From positions 1 to 7,933 of the forward strand of contig CANKEA010000048.1 in the NCBI GenBank assembly GCA_947480815.1: DNA of 7,933 bases, written 5' to 3'. The notes beneath the pieces are model-generated. The model saw nothing but the letters and a program-made list of their open reading frames with translations, was not told the origin of the DNA and ran no database searches. The stretch is from Caulobacterales bacterium. GTDB taxonomy: Bacteria > Pseudomonadota > Alphaproteobacteria > Caulobacterales > Caulobacteraceae. The stretch's first letter is position 1. Each line of letters opens with the position of its first letter. A program made the position numbers and the translations under genes. Below are positions 1-5,872 of the stretch, piece after piece.

Positions 1-134
1 GCCTCGACAATGTCGAGCTGGTCATGGCCTTCGAAGAGGAATTCGACATCGAAATTCCCGATGACGCTGCCGAACACATTCAGACCGTTGGCGATGCGGT
101 TAAATTCATCGGCGAGAAGAGCGGCGCGGCCTAA
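1..134 (+). CDS. acpP: Acyl carrier protein, C-terminal part (5' end outside window)
   Basis: Forty-three residues are readable in the frame starting at base 3, ending at a TAA. They read [20 protein letters not shown] and continue to a [15 protein letters not shown] tail, which is the typical helix II to helix IV half of type II acyl carrier protein. In the family the phosphopantetheine-bearing serine sits in a DSLD motif. The first two bases of the window (gc) would be the end of that serine codon, so the attachment site itself lies on the window edge and cannot be confirmed. The protein carries growing acyl chains in the cytosol for fatty-acid synthesis. The next gene, fabF, encodes an enzyme that uses it, in the acpP-fabF order common in bacteria. 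The complete protein would be near 78 residues. Confidence 0.95.
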   Translation, partial: LDNVELVMAFEEEFDIEIPDDAAEHIQTVGDAVKFIGEKSGAA

Positions 135-154
135 TCGGGGGCCCCGCATCTCTT

Positions 155-173
155 CCGGCTCGGCCGCGAGCGG
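155..173 (+). other. Possible stem-loop in the acpP-fabF gap
   Basis: In the 68-nt gap between acpP and fabF, GCTCG (158-162) and CGAGC (167-171) form a 5-bp stem around a 4-base GCCG loop. CC at 155-156 can add two pairs with GG at 172-173 across a bulged G. No run of T follows, so it is not a standard intrinsic terminator. It could shield the 3' end of abundant acpP mRNA or damp read-through into fabF, but that is inference. In GC-rich DNA a hairpin this short may be chance. Confidence 0.25.
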
Positions 174-188
174 CTGATATGGCGCGGC

Positions 189-194
189 GAGGGA
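189..194 (+). promoter_or_regulatory. Ribosome binding site that sets the fabF start
   Basis: GAGGGA lies 8 nt upstream of the ATG at 203. The earlier in-frame ATG at 179 has no comparable site and would add eight residues that FabF proteins normally lack, so this site favours 203. Confidence 0.7.
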
Positions 195-202
195 TTTTGC
201 TC

Positions 203-1483
203 ATGCGTAGAGTTGTCGTTACCGGCATCGGTTTGCTGACCCCCTTGGGCCAGGGAACCGAACTGACGTGGCGCAGGATCCTGGCAGGCGAGTCCGGCGC
301 AGGACGAATCGACCTGTTCGATCCTACTGATTATGCCTGTCAGGTTGCCTTCCAGGTGCCGCGCGTCGATGGCCGCGGTGGCGGTGGTCCCGATATCGAG
401 GGCTCGTTCGACGCTGACCAGACCTTGTCGACCAAGGATCAGCGTCGGGTTGATGATTTTATCCTGTTCGCCATCGCCGCCGCCGACGAGGCAGTGCGCG
501 ATGCTGGATGGACGCCCCAGGATGAAGAAAGTCGCCTGCGTACGGGCGTGATTATCGGCTCGGGCATCGGCGGCCTCGCCACCATCGAGCGCACGTCGCT
601 GGAGTTGGCCGAGAAGGGCCCGCGCCGGATCAGTCCGTTCTTCATCCCCTCGGCCCTGATAAATCTGGCGTCGGGCCAGGTCTCGATCCGTTATGGCTTC
701 AAGGGTCCAAACCATTCTGTGGTGACTGCCTGCGCCACGGGTGCGCACGCCATTGGTGACGCGGCTCGGCTGATCAAATACGGCGACGCTGACGTGATGA
801 TCGCTGGTGGAGCGGAAGCCGCGATCTGCCCTGTTGGCATTGCCGGATTCATCGCCTGCCGCGCCATGGCCACCGACTTCAACGATAACCCGACCAAGGC
901 GTCCCGCCCTTATGATAAGGCTCGCGACGGCTTTGTGATGGGCGAGGGTGCCGGAGTTCTCGTCCTGGAAGAATACGAGCACGCCAGGGCGCGCGGGGCG
1001 AAGATCTATGCCGAAGTGGCGGGCTATGGCCTGTCGGGCGATGCCTACCACATCACCTCACCATCAGAAGATGGCGATGGGGGCTTCCGTGCCATGACGG
1101 CGGCGATCAAGGATTCGGGTATCCAGGCGAGCGACATCGACTACGTCAACGCCCATGGGACCTCGACCATGGCCGATGGTATCGAACTGGGCGCGGTGAC
1201 GCGGCTTGTCGGGGAGAAGGCTTCCAGCCTGGCTATGTCGTCCACTAAGTCGATGACCGGGCACCTCCTGGGCGCGGCCGGGGCTATTGAGGCGGCGTTC
1301 AGTGTCTTGGCAATCCGCGATCAGATCGCGCCCCCCACCATCAATCTCGACGACCCCGAGTTTGACACCGTCGTTGATCTGGTGCCGCACAAGGCCAAGC
1401 CGATGAAGATCGACGTGGTCATGTCCAACAGCTTCGGCTTCGGGGGCACAAACGCGGCGGTCGTGTTCAAGAAGGTCACGTGA
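203..1483 (+). CDS. fabF: 3-oxoacyl-[acyl-carrier-protein] synthase II
   Basis: Beta-ketoacyl-ACP synthase II condenses malonyl-ACP with an acyl-ACP in the cytosolic fatty-acid elongation cycle. In E. coli the enzyme is also needed to make cis-vaccenate. The 426-residue protein opens with MRRVVVTGIGLLTPLG, the usual FabF N terminus. The catalytic set is complete: Cys177 in VTACATGAHAIG, His318 in VNAHGTSTMADG, Lys349 in STKSMTGH and His354 in GHLLGAAGAIEA. The C-terminal SNSFGFGGTNAA loop is also present. It is slightly longer than the E. coli enzyme (413 aa), partly because of a Gly/Asp-rich stretch at residues 57-74. The start at 203 is chosen for its ribosome binding site; ATG 179 is the alternative. 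It follows acpP by 68 nt, and its stop overlaps the GTG start of mltG. Confidence 0.97.
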   Translation: MRRVVVTGIGLLTPLGQGTELTWRRILAGESGAGRIDLFDPTDYACQVAFQVPRVDGRGGGGPDIEGSFDADQTLSTKDQRRVDDFILFAIAAADEAVRDAGWTPQDEESRLRTGVIIGSGIGGLATIERTSLELAEKGPRRISPFFIPSALINLASGQVSIRYGFKGPNHSVVTACATGAHAIGDAARLIKYGDADVMIAGGAEAAICPVGIAGFIACRAMATDFNDNPTKASRPYDKARDGFVMGEGAGVLVLEEYEHARARGAKIYAEVAGYGLSGDAYHITSPSEDGDGGFRAMTAAIKDSGIQASDIDYVNAHGTSTMADGIELGAVTRLVGEKASSLAMSSTKSMTGHLLGAAGAIEAAFSVLAIRDQIAPPTINLDDPEFDTVVDLVPHKAKPMKIDVVMSNSFGFGGTNAAVVFKKVT

Positions 1484-2544
1484 CCCCCGGCCCGCGCCGT
1501 GCGTCTCGTAAGTCGGCGCGGGCAAAGCCTCTAACGGCCCTGCGGCGCCTGCTGGTTGGGCTGTTCAGTGCGGCAGCCACCTTCGGCGTCGTGCTCCTGC
1601 TCGCAGTGCTGTGGGCTTTTTGGATCTTCCAGGGCCCAGGTCCGGCCACACATGAGGGACAAGCCACCACCGTCGTCCTGCGCAAGGGGGCGGGCCTTCC
1701 GGAAATTGCCGCTAATTTGCAACGTGTCGGGGTGTTGCGCTCACGCTCGATCTTCGTGGCTGCCGCGCAACTGACCGGCGCGGCCCGCGCCTTGAAAGCC
1801 GGTGAATACGAATTCACCGCGCGAGAGCCGATGGCCTCCGTGCTCGACCAGCTCAAGGCCGGAAGAGTGGTGCGCCACCAAATCACCATTCCCGAGGGCC
1901 TGACCTCTGACGAAGTCGTGGATATTCTAGCGGACTTTTCTGGGTTGGCCGGCGTGGCCCCGACACCCCCTGAAGGGTCTATTCTGCCCGAAACCTATGC
2001 CGTTCAGCGCGGCGAGGATCGCGCTGCGGTGCTGCGCCGCATGATGGATGCGCGAGACAAGCTGCTGACCTCATTGTGGGAAAAGCGGGCGGAAGGACTT
2101 CCGTTCAAGACGCCAGAAGAGGCCGTAATCCTAGCGTCAATCGTCGAGAAGGAGACTGGCTTGGCGTCGGAGCGCCCGCGCATTGCGGCGGTGTTTCTCA
2201 ACCGCCTCGCCCGGGGTATCCGGCTGGAGAGCGACCCGACCATCATCTATGGTATCTCGCGGGGCCGACCACTGGGCCGCGGGATCCGCCAGTCCGAATT
2301 GGTCGCCCAGACACCCTACAATACCTACCGGATTGATGGCATGCCGCCGACGCCGATCAGCAATCCTGGCCGCGCGGCCCTGGCCGCCGTGCTCGACCCG
2401 CCTAAGACCGACGAGCTGTTTTTCGTAGCGGACGGCAGGGGTGGGCACGTGTTCGCCGCCTCATTCGCGCAACATCAGGTGAATGTGAAGAAATGGCGGG
2501 TTGTGGAGGCCAAGAGGGCCGCTCCGGAGGGCACCGTCAAATGA
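1480..2544 (+). CDS. mltG: Endolytic murein transglycosylase MltG (YceG family)
   Basis: MltG is an inner-membrane lytic transglycosylase that cuts nascent glycan strands and is thought to end glycan polymerisation. The 354-residue protein has a basic cytoplasmic N terminus (about 1-25) and one hydrophobic segment (about 26-50, including AAATFGVVLLLAVLWAFWIF). A periplasmic domain follows, with a LysM-like part first and the catalytic YceG domain after it. Family hallmarks are EGSILPETYA (165-174), ILASIVEKETG (217-227) holding the catalytic glutamate region (Glu218 in E. coli), RLESDPTIIYGI (248-259), YNTYRIDGMPPTPISNPG (280-297) and FFVADGRGGHVFA (314-326). The start is GTG at 1480, in a GTGA overlap with the fabF stop, with GAAGG at 1471-1475. 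The E. coli protein is 340 aa. The stop overlaps the yicC start as ATGA, so translation is probably coupled. Confidence 0.95.
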   Translation: MTPGPRRASRKSARAKPLTALRRLLVGLFSAAATFGVVLLLAVLWAFWIFQGPGPATHEGQATTVVLRKGAGLPEIAANLQRVGVLRSRSIFVAAAQLTGAARALKAGEYEFTAREPMASVLDQLKAGRVVRHQITIPEGLTSDEVVDILADFSGLAGVAPTPPEGSILPETYAVQRGEDRAAVLRRMMDARDKLLTSLWEKRAEGLPFKTPEEAVILASIVEKETGLASERPRIAAVFLNRLARGIRLESDPTIIYGISRGRPLGRGIRQSELVAQTPYNTYRIDGMPPTPISNPGRAALAAVLDPPKTDELFFVADGRGGHVFAASFAQHQVNVKKWRVVEAKRAAPEGTVK

Positions 2545-3431
2545 GGAAACTGTCGGGCATGACTGGGTTTGGCCGGTCCGAGGGTGCCTTAGGCGGCTGG
2601 AGCTGGGCGGTTGAGGCGCGCTCGGTCAACGGACGCAATCTAGAAGCCCGCCTACGCGCTCCGCCGGGTTTTGAAGGCCTGGATCGTGTTGGCCGGGAGG
2701 GTTCGCAGGCGCGGTTCTCGCGGGGTCAAATCACCATCGGCGTTCAAGCGCGGCGCAGCGAGGGCGCGACAGTCGCGCGCGTCAATACTGAGGTGCTGGA
2801 TCGGTATCTGGCTGCGGGCGAGCCCTATCTGCTGCGTGGCCAGGCGCTGACCCCATCGCTTGATGGCCTGTTGGCCCTGCGCGGAGTGATCGACACTGGC
2901 GAGGATACGGGGCTGGACCCAGAGGAACAGGAAGCCCTGCTGGCGGCTATGGGTGCCAGCGTGGAGGCAGCGCTGGACGTCTTGACGGCCTCGCGCTTGC
3001 TAGAAGGGGCCGCCCTGAGGCCGGTACTGAACGGCCTGATAGAACAGATTGAGTCGCGTGTTGCCGCCGCCGATGCCGAGGCCCAGACGCATCCGTTGCT
3101 CATACGCGAGCGTTTCGAGCGCCGTATGGCGGAATTGTTGGGCGAGGGTGGGCTTCCACAGGATCGGATCGCAGCGGAAGCCGCCGTCCTGGCCGGCCGG
3201 GCCGACGTGCGCGAGGAGCTAGACCGTCTAATCGCCCATGTTGCGGTCGCCCGCGCCCTGTTGACTGGCGATGGTCCCGCTGGCCGCAAGCTGGACTTTC
3301 TGATGCAGGAGTTCATGCGTGAGGCCAATACCCTCTGCAGCAAGTCGGCTAGCTCGGCCTTGACGGCGCTCGGTCTGGACCTCAAAGCCCTGATTGAACA
3401 GCTCCGGGAACAGGTACAGAATGTCGAGTAA
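2541..3431 (+). CDS. yicC: YicC family endoribonuclease
   Basis: The 296-residue protein has the YicC-type N terminus (MRKLSGMTGFGRSEG, then a VEARSVNGRNLE segment). It also has the conserved C-terminal DUF1732 part, with the run ADVREELDRLIAHV near 220-233, RKLDFLMQEFMREANTLCSK near 251-270, and a helical tail. The length fits the family (E. coli 287 aa). YicC proteins are reported to be cytosolic endoribonucleases acting on RNA, including a small RNA in E. coli; the substrate here is unknown. The ATG at 2541 is chosen because it lies in an ATGA overlap with the mltG stop, has GGAGGG at 2526-2531, and gives the family N terminus. An in-frame start at 2493 would add 16 unrelated residues. The 3' end overlaps gmk by 11 nt, and yicC-gmk adjacency recurs across proteobacteria. 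Confidence 0.94.
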   Translation: MRKLSGMTGFGRSEGALGGWSWAVEARSVNGRNLEARLRAPPGFEGLDRVGREGSQARFSRGQITIGVQARRSEGATVARVNTEVLDRYLAAGEPYLLRGQALTPSLDGLLALRGVIDTGEDTGLDPEEQEALLAAMGASVEAALDVLTASRLLEGAALRPVLNGLIEQIESRVAAADAEAQTHPLLIRERFERRMAELLGEGGLPQDRIAAEAAVLAGRADVREELDRLIAHVAVARALLTGDGPAGRKLDFLMQEFMREANTLCSKSASSALTALGLDLKALIEQLREQVQNVE

Positions 3432-4062
3432 CGAGCACCCCTCGCGCGGCCTGCTGCTGATGATCGTAGCACCCTCAGGGGTGGGGAAGACTTCCCTGAC
3501 GCGTCGCCTGATCGCCGACCATCCGGACCTGCATCTGTCCATTAGTGCCACCACCCGCCTGCCGCGTCCGGGCGAGCATGAGGGGCGCGATTACCACTTC
3601 GTCTCGCGCGACGCGTTCAAGGGCATGATGGCCCGCGACGAATTTCTTGAGACCGCCGAGGTCTACGGCAATTTTTATGGCAGCCCCCGGCCGCCTATCA
3701 TGGGGGCCCTAGCTCGCGGCGACAGCGTGGCCTTTGACATTGACTACCGGGGTGCTGTGCACATCCGCGAACAGGCCGCGGCCGACAGCGTGATGGTCTA
3801 CATTCTGCCGCCGTCGCTGGGGGAAATGAAGCGTCGGCTCTACGCCCGAAGCCAGGATAGCGTCGAGGTCATTCAGGAGCGCTTGGCGCGCGCCAAGGAC
3901 GAGGTCGCCCTGTGGCGCACCTTCGACTATGTGATCATGAACGACGACTTCGACCGGGCCTATGCCGAGCTGGCCCATATCTTCCACGCCGAACGCCTGC
4001 GCAGCAGTCGCAATCAGTGGATTGAGCCCATGGTGGCCAGTCTGCTGGAAGAAGATATCTAG
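3421..4062 (+). CDS. gmk: Guanylate kinase
   Basis: Guanylate kinase converts GMP and ATP to GDP and ADP, an essential step in GTP and dGTP supply and in recycling (p)ppGpp-related nucleotides. The 213-residue protein has a P-loop APSGVGKT (17-24), and the GMP-binding segment SATTRLPRPGEHEGRDYHF (42-60). It also has YGSPRPPI (86-93), the Walker-B-like AFDIDYRGA (104-112), and lid and adenine-side residues through RRLYARSQDS (138-147) and DYVIMNDD (169-176). Many alphaproteobacterial homologs have DIDWQG where this has DIDYRG, a mild and probably neutral change. The start at 3421 has AGG at 3412-3414 and overlaps the end of yicC by 11 nt; a TTG at 3394 in frame is less likely. The stop TAG shares CTAG with the stop of the opposing persulfide dioxygenase gene. 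The E. coli enzyme is 207 aa. Confidence 0.96.
   Translation: MSSNEHPSRGLLLMIVAPSGVGKTSLTRRLIADHPDLHLSISATTRLPRPGEHEGRDYHFVSRDAFKGMMARDEFLETAEVYGNFYGSPRPPIMGALARGDSVAFDIDYRGAVHIREQAAADSVMVYILPPSLGEMKRRLYARSQDSVEVIQERLARAKDEVALWRTFDYVIMNDDFDRAYAELAHIFHAERLRSSRNQWIEPMVASLLEEDI
4059..4062. other. CTAG: overlapping opposed stop codons of gmk and blh
   Basis: The tetranucleotide CTAG reads TAG on both strands, so gmk (+) and the dioxygenase gene (-) end within the same four bases. An exactly similar CTAG ends the other side of the sulfur module at 6640-6643. No convincing bidirectional terminator lies here. Confidence 0.9.
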
Positions 4063-4931
4063 CCCGCGTTCGCCACGGTAACGGGCAGTTTGAGGAATAC
4101 CCGACCCGATTTTCCGGCGGGCGGTAGCGCCCCTGCGCGGATGTTCACCTGTAGTGACGGCAAGATCAGGGTTGGTGGAGCCAGCAAGGCGTTGCGCGCT
4201 TCACGCAGGGCAACAAAGGCGTCCTCGGTGATGCCGTCATGTATGTGCAGATTGTGTGCGCGCTGGTCTGCGACCGTGGTTTCCCAGGCCGGGAAGTTGC
4301 GTCCCTTGGGCGGCAGATAGTCGTGGCCAAGGAAGAGTCGTGTTGCGGGCGGAAGATCAAGGATCGCTCGGATGGACCGGTAGAGCGTCCGCGCCTCTCC
4401 GCCCGGGAAATCGGTGCGGGCGGTGCCGTAGTCGGGCATGAACATCGTGTCACCCGTAAAAGCAGCATCACCTATTAAATAGGTGACGCAGGCTGGGGTG
4501 TGCCCTGGCGTCTGCATCACGCCGATGCGCAATTCGCCGAGCGCAAGCGTGTTTTCGTTCGTCAGCAATAGGTCGAACTGTGCTCCATCCGGTTGGAGAT
4601 CATCCGCCTCGAACAGGGGGATGAAGACCTTCTGAATATCTGTGATACGAGCCCCGATGGCCACCTTCGCACCGGTTTTGCCACGGATGTAGTCCGCGGC
4701 GGAAAGATGGTCTGCGTGGACGTGGGTCTCCAGCACATACAGGAGCTTTAGCCCCTGGTCGGCGACGGCCAAGAGCACAACGTCGGCGGAGCCCGTCGAA
4801 ACCTTGGCCCATTTCGGCTCATAGTCGAGCACTGGATCAATCAAAGCGGCCATGCCCGTGGCAGGATCGCTCACCAGGTGGGTCGCGGTGAACGTGGCGA
4901 GATCGAAAAAGGTCTGGACGGTTGGGCGCAT
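4059..4931 (-). CDS. blh: Persulfide dioxygenase (Blh/ETHE1-type metallo-beta-lactamase-fold hydrolase)
   Basis: The 290-residue protein has the metallo-beta-lactamase fold in its ETHE1/Blh branch. These are iron enzymes that oxidise glutathione persulfide to glutathione and sulfite. Visible ligands are HVHADH (70-75, the HxHxDH motif), His144 in TPGHTPAC, Asp161 in FTGDTMF and His203 in LFLGHDY. The PDYGTARTDFPGG block (166-178), LETHVHADHLSAADYI and the late RNFPAWET segment are typical of the Blh subgroup linked to BigR. No rhodanese domain is fused here; rhodanese is a separate gene across the promoter. The reading frame stays open further upstream to 5237, but that would run antisense through the regulator. 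The ATG at 4931 has GGAG six nt upstream and gives the family start MRPTVQTFFD. Repression by the divergent BigR-like protein is inferred from the shared 63-bp promoter gap. Glyoxalase II is the main alternative, but is less likely in this context. Confidence 0.92.
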   Translation of the reverse strand: MRPTVQTFFDLATFTATHLVSDPATGMAALIDPVLDYEPKWAKVSTGSADVVLLAVADQGLKLLYVLETHVHADHLSAADYIRGKTGAKVAIGARITDIQKVFIPLFEADDLQPDGAQFDLLLTNENTLALGELRIGVMQTPGHTPACVTYLIGDAAFTGDTMFMPDYGTARTDFPGGEARTLYRSIRAILDLPPATRLFLGHDYLPPKGRNFPAWETTVADQRAHNLHIHDGITEDAFVALREARNALLAPPTLILPSLQVNIRAGALPPAGKSGRVFLKLPVTVANAG

Positions 4932-4937
4932 AGCGAA

Positions 4938-4941
4938 CTCC
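4938..4941 (-). promoter_or_regulatory. Ribosome binding site for blh
   Basis: On the - strand GGAG lies six nt before the ATG at 4931. It settles the start and excludes the long N-terminal extension that the open frame would otherwise allow. Confidence 0.65.
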
Positions 4942-4948
4942 GAGTGCG

Positions 4949-4965
4949 CCCTTAGTTTATAAGGG
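4949..4965. promoter_or_regulatory. Inverted repeat in the divergent promoter, outer
   Basis: CCCTTA (4949-4954) and TAAGGG (4960-4965) are exact inverted 6-bp arms around a 5-bp AT-rich centre. It overlaps the predicted -10 of blh and a TATAAG (4958-4963) on the + strand. It may be a second repressor site or an RNA hairpin near the blh 5' end; which one cannot be told from the sequence. Confidence 0.4.
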
Positions 4966-4981
4966 CTTGCTAAATTAGCAA
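4954..4981 (-). promoter_or_regulatory. Candidate promoter for blh
   Basis: Reading the - strand, a -35-like TTGCTA (4981-4976) and a -10-like TAAACT (4959-4954) are separated by 16 nt. The predicted transcript start is near 4947, giving a leader of about 15 nt that contains the GGAG site. Each hexamer matches the sigma-70-type consensus at 4 of 6 positions, so this is tentative. The -35 lies within the perfect inverted repeat, which would let a bound repressor block it. Confidence 0.4.
4967..4981. promoter_or_regulatory. Candidate operator: perfect 15-bp inverted repeat
   Basis: TTGCTAAATTAGCAA consists of two exact 7-bp arms (TTGCTAA and TTAGCAA) around a central A. It sits in the AT-rich gap between the divergent blh and bigR genes, overlapping possible -35 elements on both strands. 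BigR/ArsR-type repressors bind AT-rich palindromes in their own promoters, so this is the most likely site for the adjacent regulator. Protein binding is inferred, while the symmetry is seen directly. Confidence 0.65.
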
Positions 4982-4994
4982 TAGTGAATATCTT
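4967..4994 (+). promoter_or_regulatory. Candidate promoter for bigR
   Basis: On the + strand TTGCTA (4967-4972) and TATCTT (4989-4994) are 16 nt apart, each 4 of 6 to consensus. Transcription would begin near 5001, at the second in-frame ATG, implying a leaderless transcript; this fits the lack of any ribosome binding site before 4995 or 5001. The alternative is a -10 at TATAAG (4958-4963), with a poor -35 and a leader of about 25 nt. The two cannot be separated by eye. Confidence 0.3.
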
Positions 4995-5324
4995 ATGCGC
5001 ATGTTCGATTTCGTGAACCTTGATGTCAGCCAGTTCGAGGCCAAGGCTGCGCAAGCCGCCAAGCTGTTGCGGGCCCTGGGCAACGAACGTCGATTGATGA
5101 TCCTGTGCCAACTTGCCGACGGTGAGCGGTCGGTGGGGCAGATCCAGCCCAATGTCGGACTGTCGCAGTCCGCGCTCTCTCAACACCTCGCCGTACTGCG
5201 TGCGGAGGGGATCGTGGCAACGCGCCGCGCGTCTCAATGCATTTGGTACAGCATCGCCGATCCGGCCGCCCTCAAGATGGTGGCAACTCTGGCCGAGATC
5301 TTTTGTCCCCCTGACCGAAAGTGA
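4995..5324 (+). CDS. bigR: ArsR-family persulfide-responsive repressor, BigR/SqrR type
   Basis: The 109-residue winged-helix protein belongs to the ArsR/SmtB family. The core runs from LLRALGNERRLMIL (24-37) through the recognition helix GLSQSALSQHLAVLRAEG (55-72) to a wing at TRRASQCIWYSI (76-87) and a C-terminal dimer helix. Cys38 (in MILCQLADGE) and Cys104 (in AEIFCPP) are 66 residues apart, as are the sensing pair Cys42/Cys108 of BigR and Cys41/Cys107 of SqrR. In that family persulfide joins the pair and releases DNA. No ArsR metal-binding ELCVCD motif is present, which argues against metal sensing. An extra Cys82 lies in the wing. The start may be ATG 4995 or ATG 5001; neither has a clear ribosome binding site. 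It lies divergent from blh and immediately upstream of the rhodanese gene, and probably represses both directions and itself. Confidence 0.92.
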   Translation: MRMFDFVNLDVSQFEAKAAQAAKLLRALGNERRLMILCQLADGERSVGQIQPNVGLSQSALSQHLAVLRAEGIVATRRASQCIWYSIADPAALKMVATLAEIFCPPDRK

Positions 5325-5329
5325 CCCGC

Positions 5330-5863
5330 ATGACCGCCAAGCTCACGGCCCTCGCGCCGCAAGTCGTCGCCGATCGACTGAAGACCAACCATGTGGTTCT
5401 GGTCGATATTCGAGAGCCGGATGAGTTTGCACGTCGGCATATCAAAGGGGCCCTGTCCCGGCCGCTTTCGGTGTTTGAGCGGGCGCATCTCAAAATCGAG
5501 CCTTCAAAGGAAGTGGTGTTCACGTGCCGGAGCGGCATGCGCACAGCCGGCAATCTCGGCCGGCTCAAGGCCTCTGTCGAGGGCGAGGCGTTCGTGCTGC
5601 AAGGTGGCGTTGACGCCTGGGCCGCAGCCGGTCTTCCGTTGGAGGATAATGCTAAGGCCCCCATCGAAATCATGCGCCAGGTTCAAATCACCGCGGGGCT
5701 TCTCATCCTGACGGGTGTTGTTCTCGGCTTTTTCGTCTCGCCCGGCTATTTTGGATTGTCCGGCTTCGTCGGCGCGGGCCTGACCTTTGCAGGTGCAACC
5801 GGTTTCTGTGGCATGGCCAAGGTTCTGGCCCTGATGCCCTGGAACGCGCGCCTACGCAGTTAG
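5330..5863 (+). CDS. Rhodanese with C-terminal two-helix membrane tail (rhodanese-DUF2892 fusion, YgaP-like)
   Basis: The 177-residue protein has an N-terminal rhodanese domain (about 1-105) with LVDIREPDEFARRHIKGA (24-41), the active-site loop CRSGMR starting at Cys66 in VVFTCRSGMR, and GGVDAWAAAGLP near 92-103. A tail follows with two hydrophobic segments (about 117-136 and 141-160), ending in the conserved GFCGMAKVLALMPWN. This is the layout of YgaP-type membrane rhodaneses, which transfer sulfane sulfur (from persulfide or thiosulfate) to a thiol or sulfite acceptor. Placed beside a persulfide dioxygenase, it may use the sulfite made there to form thiosulfate; that is inferred. An in-frame GTG at 5321 overlaps the bigR stop as GTGA and is an equally possible start, adding three residues. 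Either way it is probably cotranscribed with bigR. Confidence 0.9.
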   Translation: MTAKLTALAPQVVADRLKTNHVVLVDIREPDEFARRHIKGALSRPLSVFERAHLKIEPSKEVVFTCRSGMRTAGNLGRLKASVEGEAFVLQGGVDAWAAAGLPLEDNAKAPIEIMRQVQITAGLLILTGVVLGFFVSPGYFGLSGFVGAGLTFAGATGFCGMAKVLALMPWNARLRS

Positions 5864-5872
5864 GGCCCGACT

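Noticed and set aside
131..1051. 306-codon open frame on the - strand opposite fabF
   Set aside because: It lies wholly antisense to a well-supported fabF, shows no family motif and has the Arg/Ala/Asp/Gly-rich look of a GC-rich shadow frame.
2493..2540. Earlier in-frame start for yicC
   Set aside because: The extra 16 residues do not resemble YicC, and ATG 2541 has GGAGGG plus an ATGA overlap with mltG.
2825..3472. 215-codon - strand open frame opposite yicC
   Set aside because: Its Ser/Arg/Ala-rich sequence is the typical mirror of coding GC-rich DNA, and the yicC frame has clear family motifs.
4062..4086. Possible terminator hairpin after gmk (GCCCG with CGGGC)
   Set aside because: The stem is short with a bulge and a long loop, lies inside blh coding sequence and has no convincing T run.
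4932..5237. N-terminal extension of the persulfide dioxygenase frame by 102 residues
   Set aside because: It would run antisense through the regulator and across the AT-rich promoter. ATG 4931 has a GGAG site and gives the usual family N terminus.
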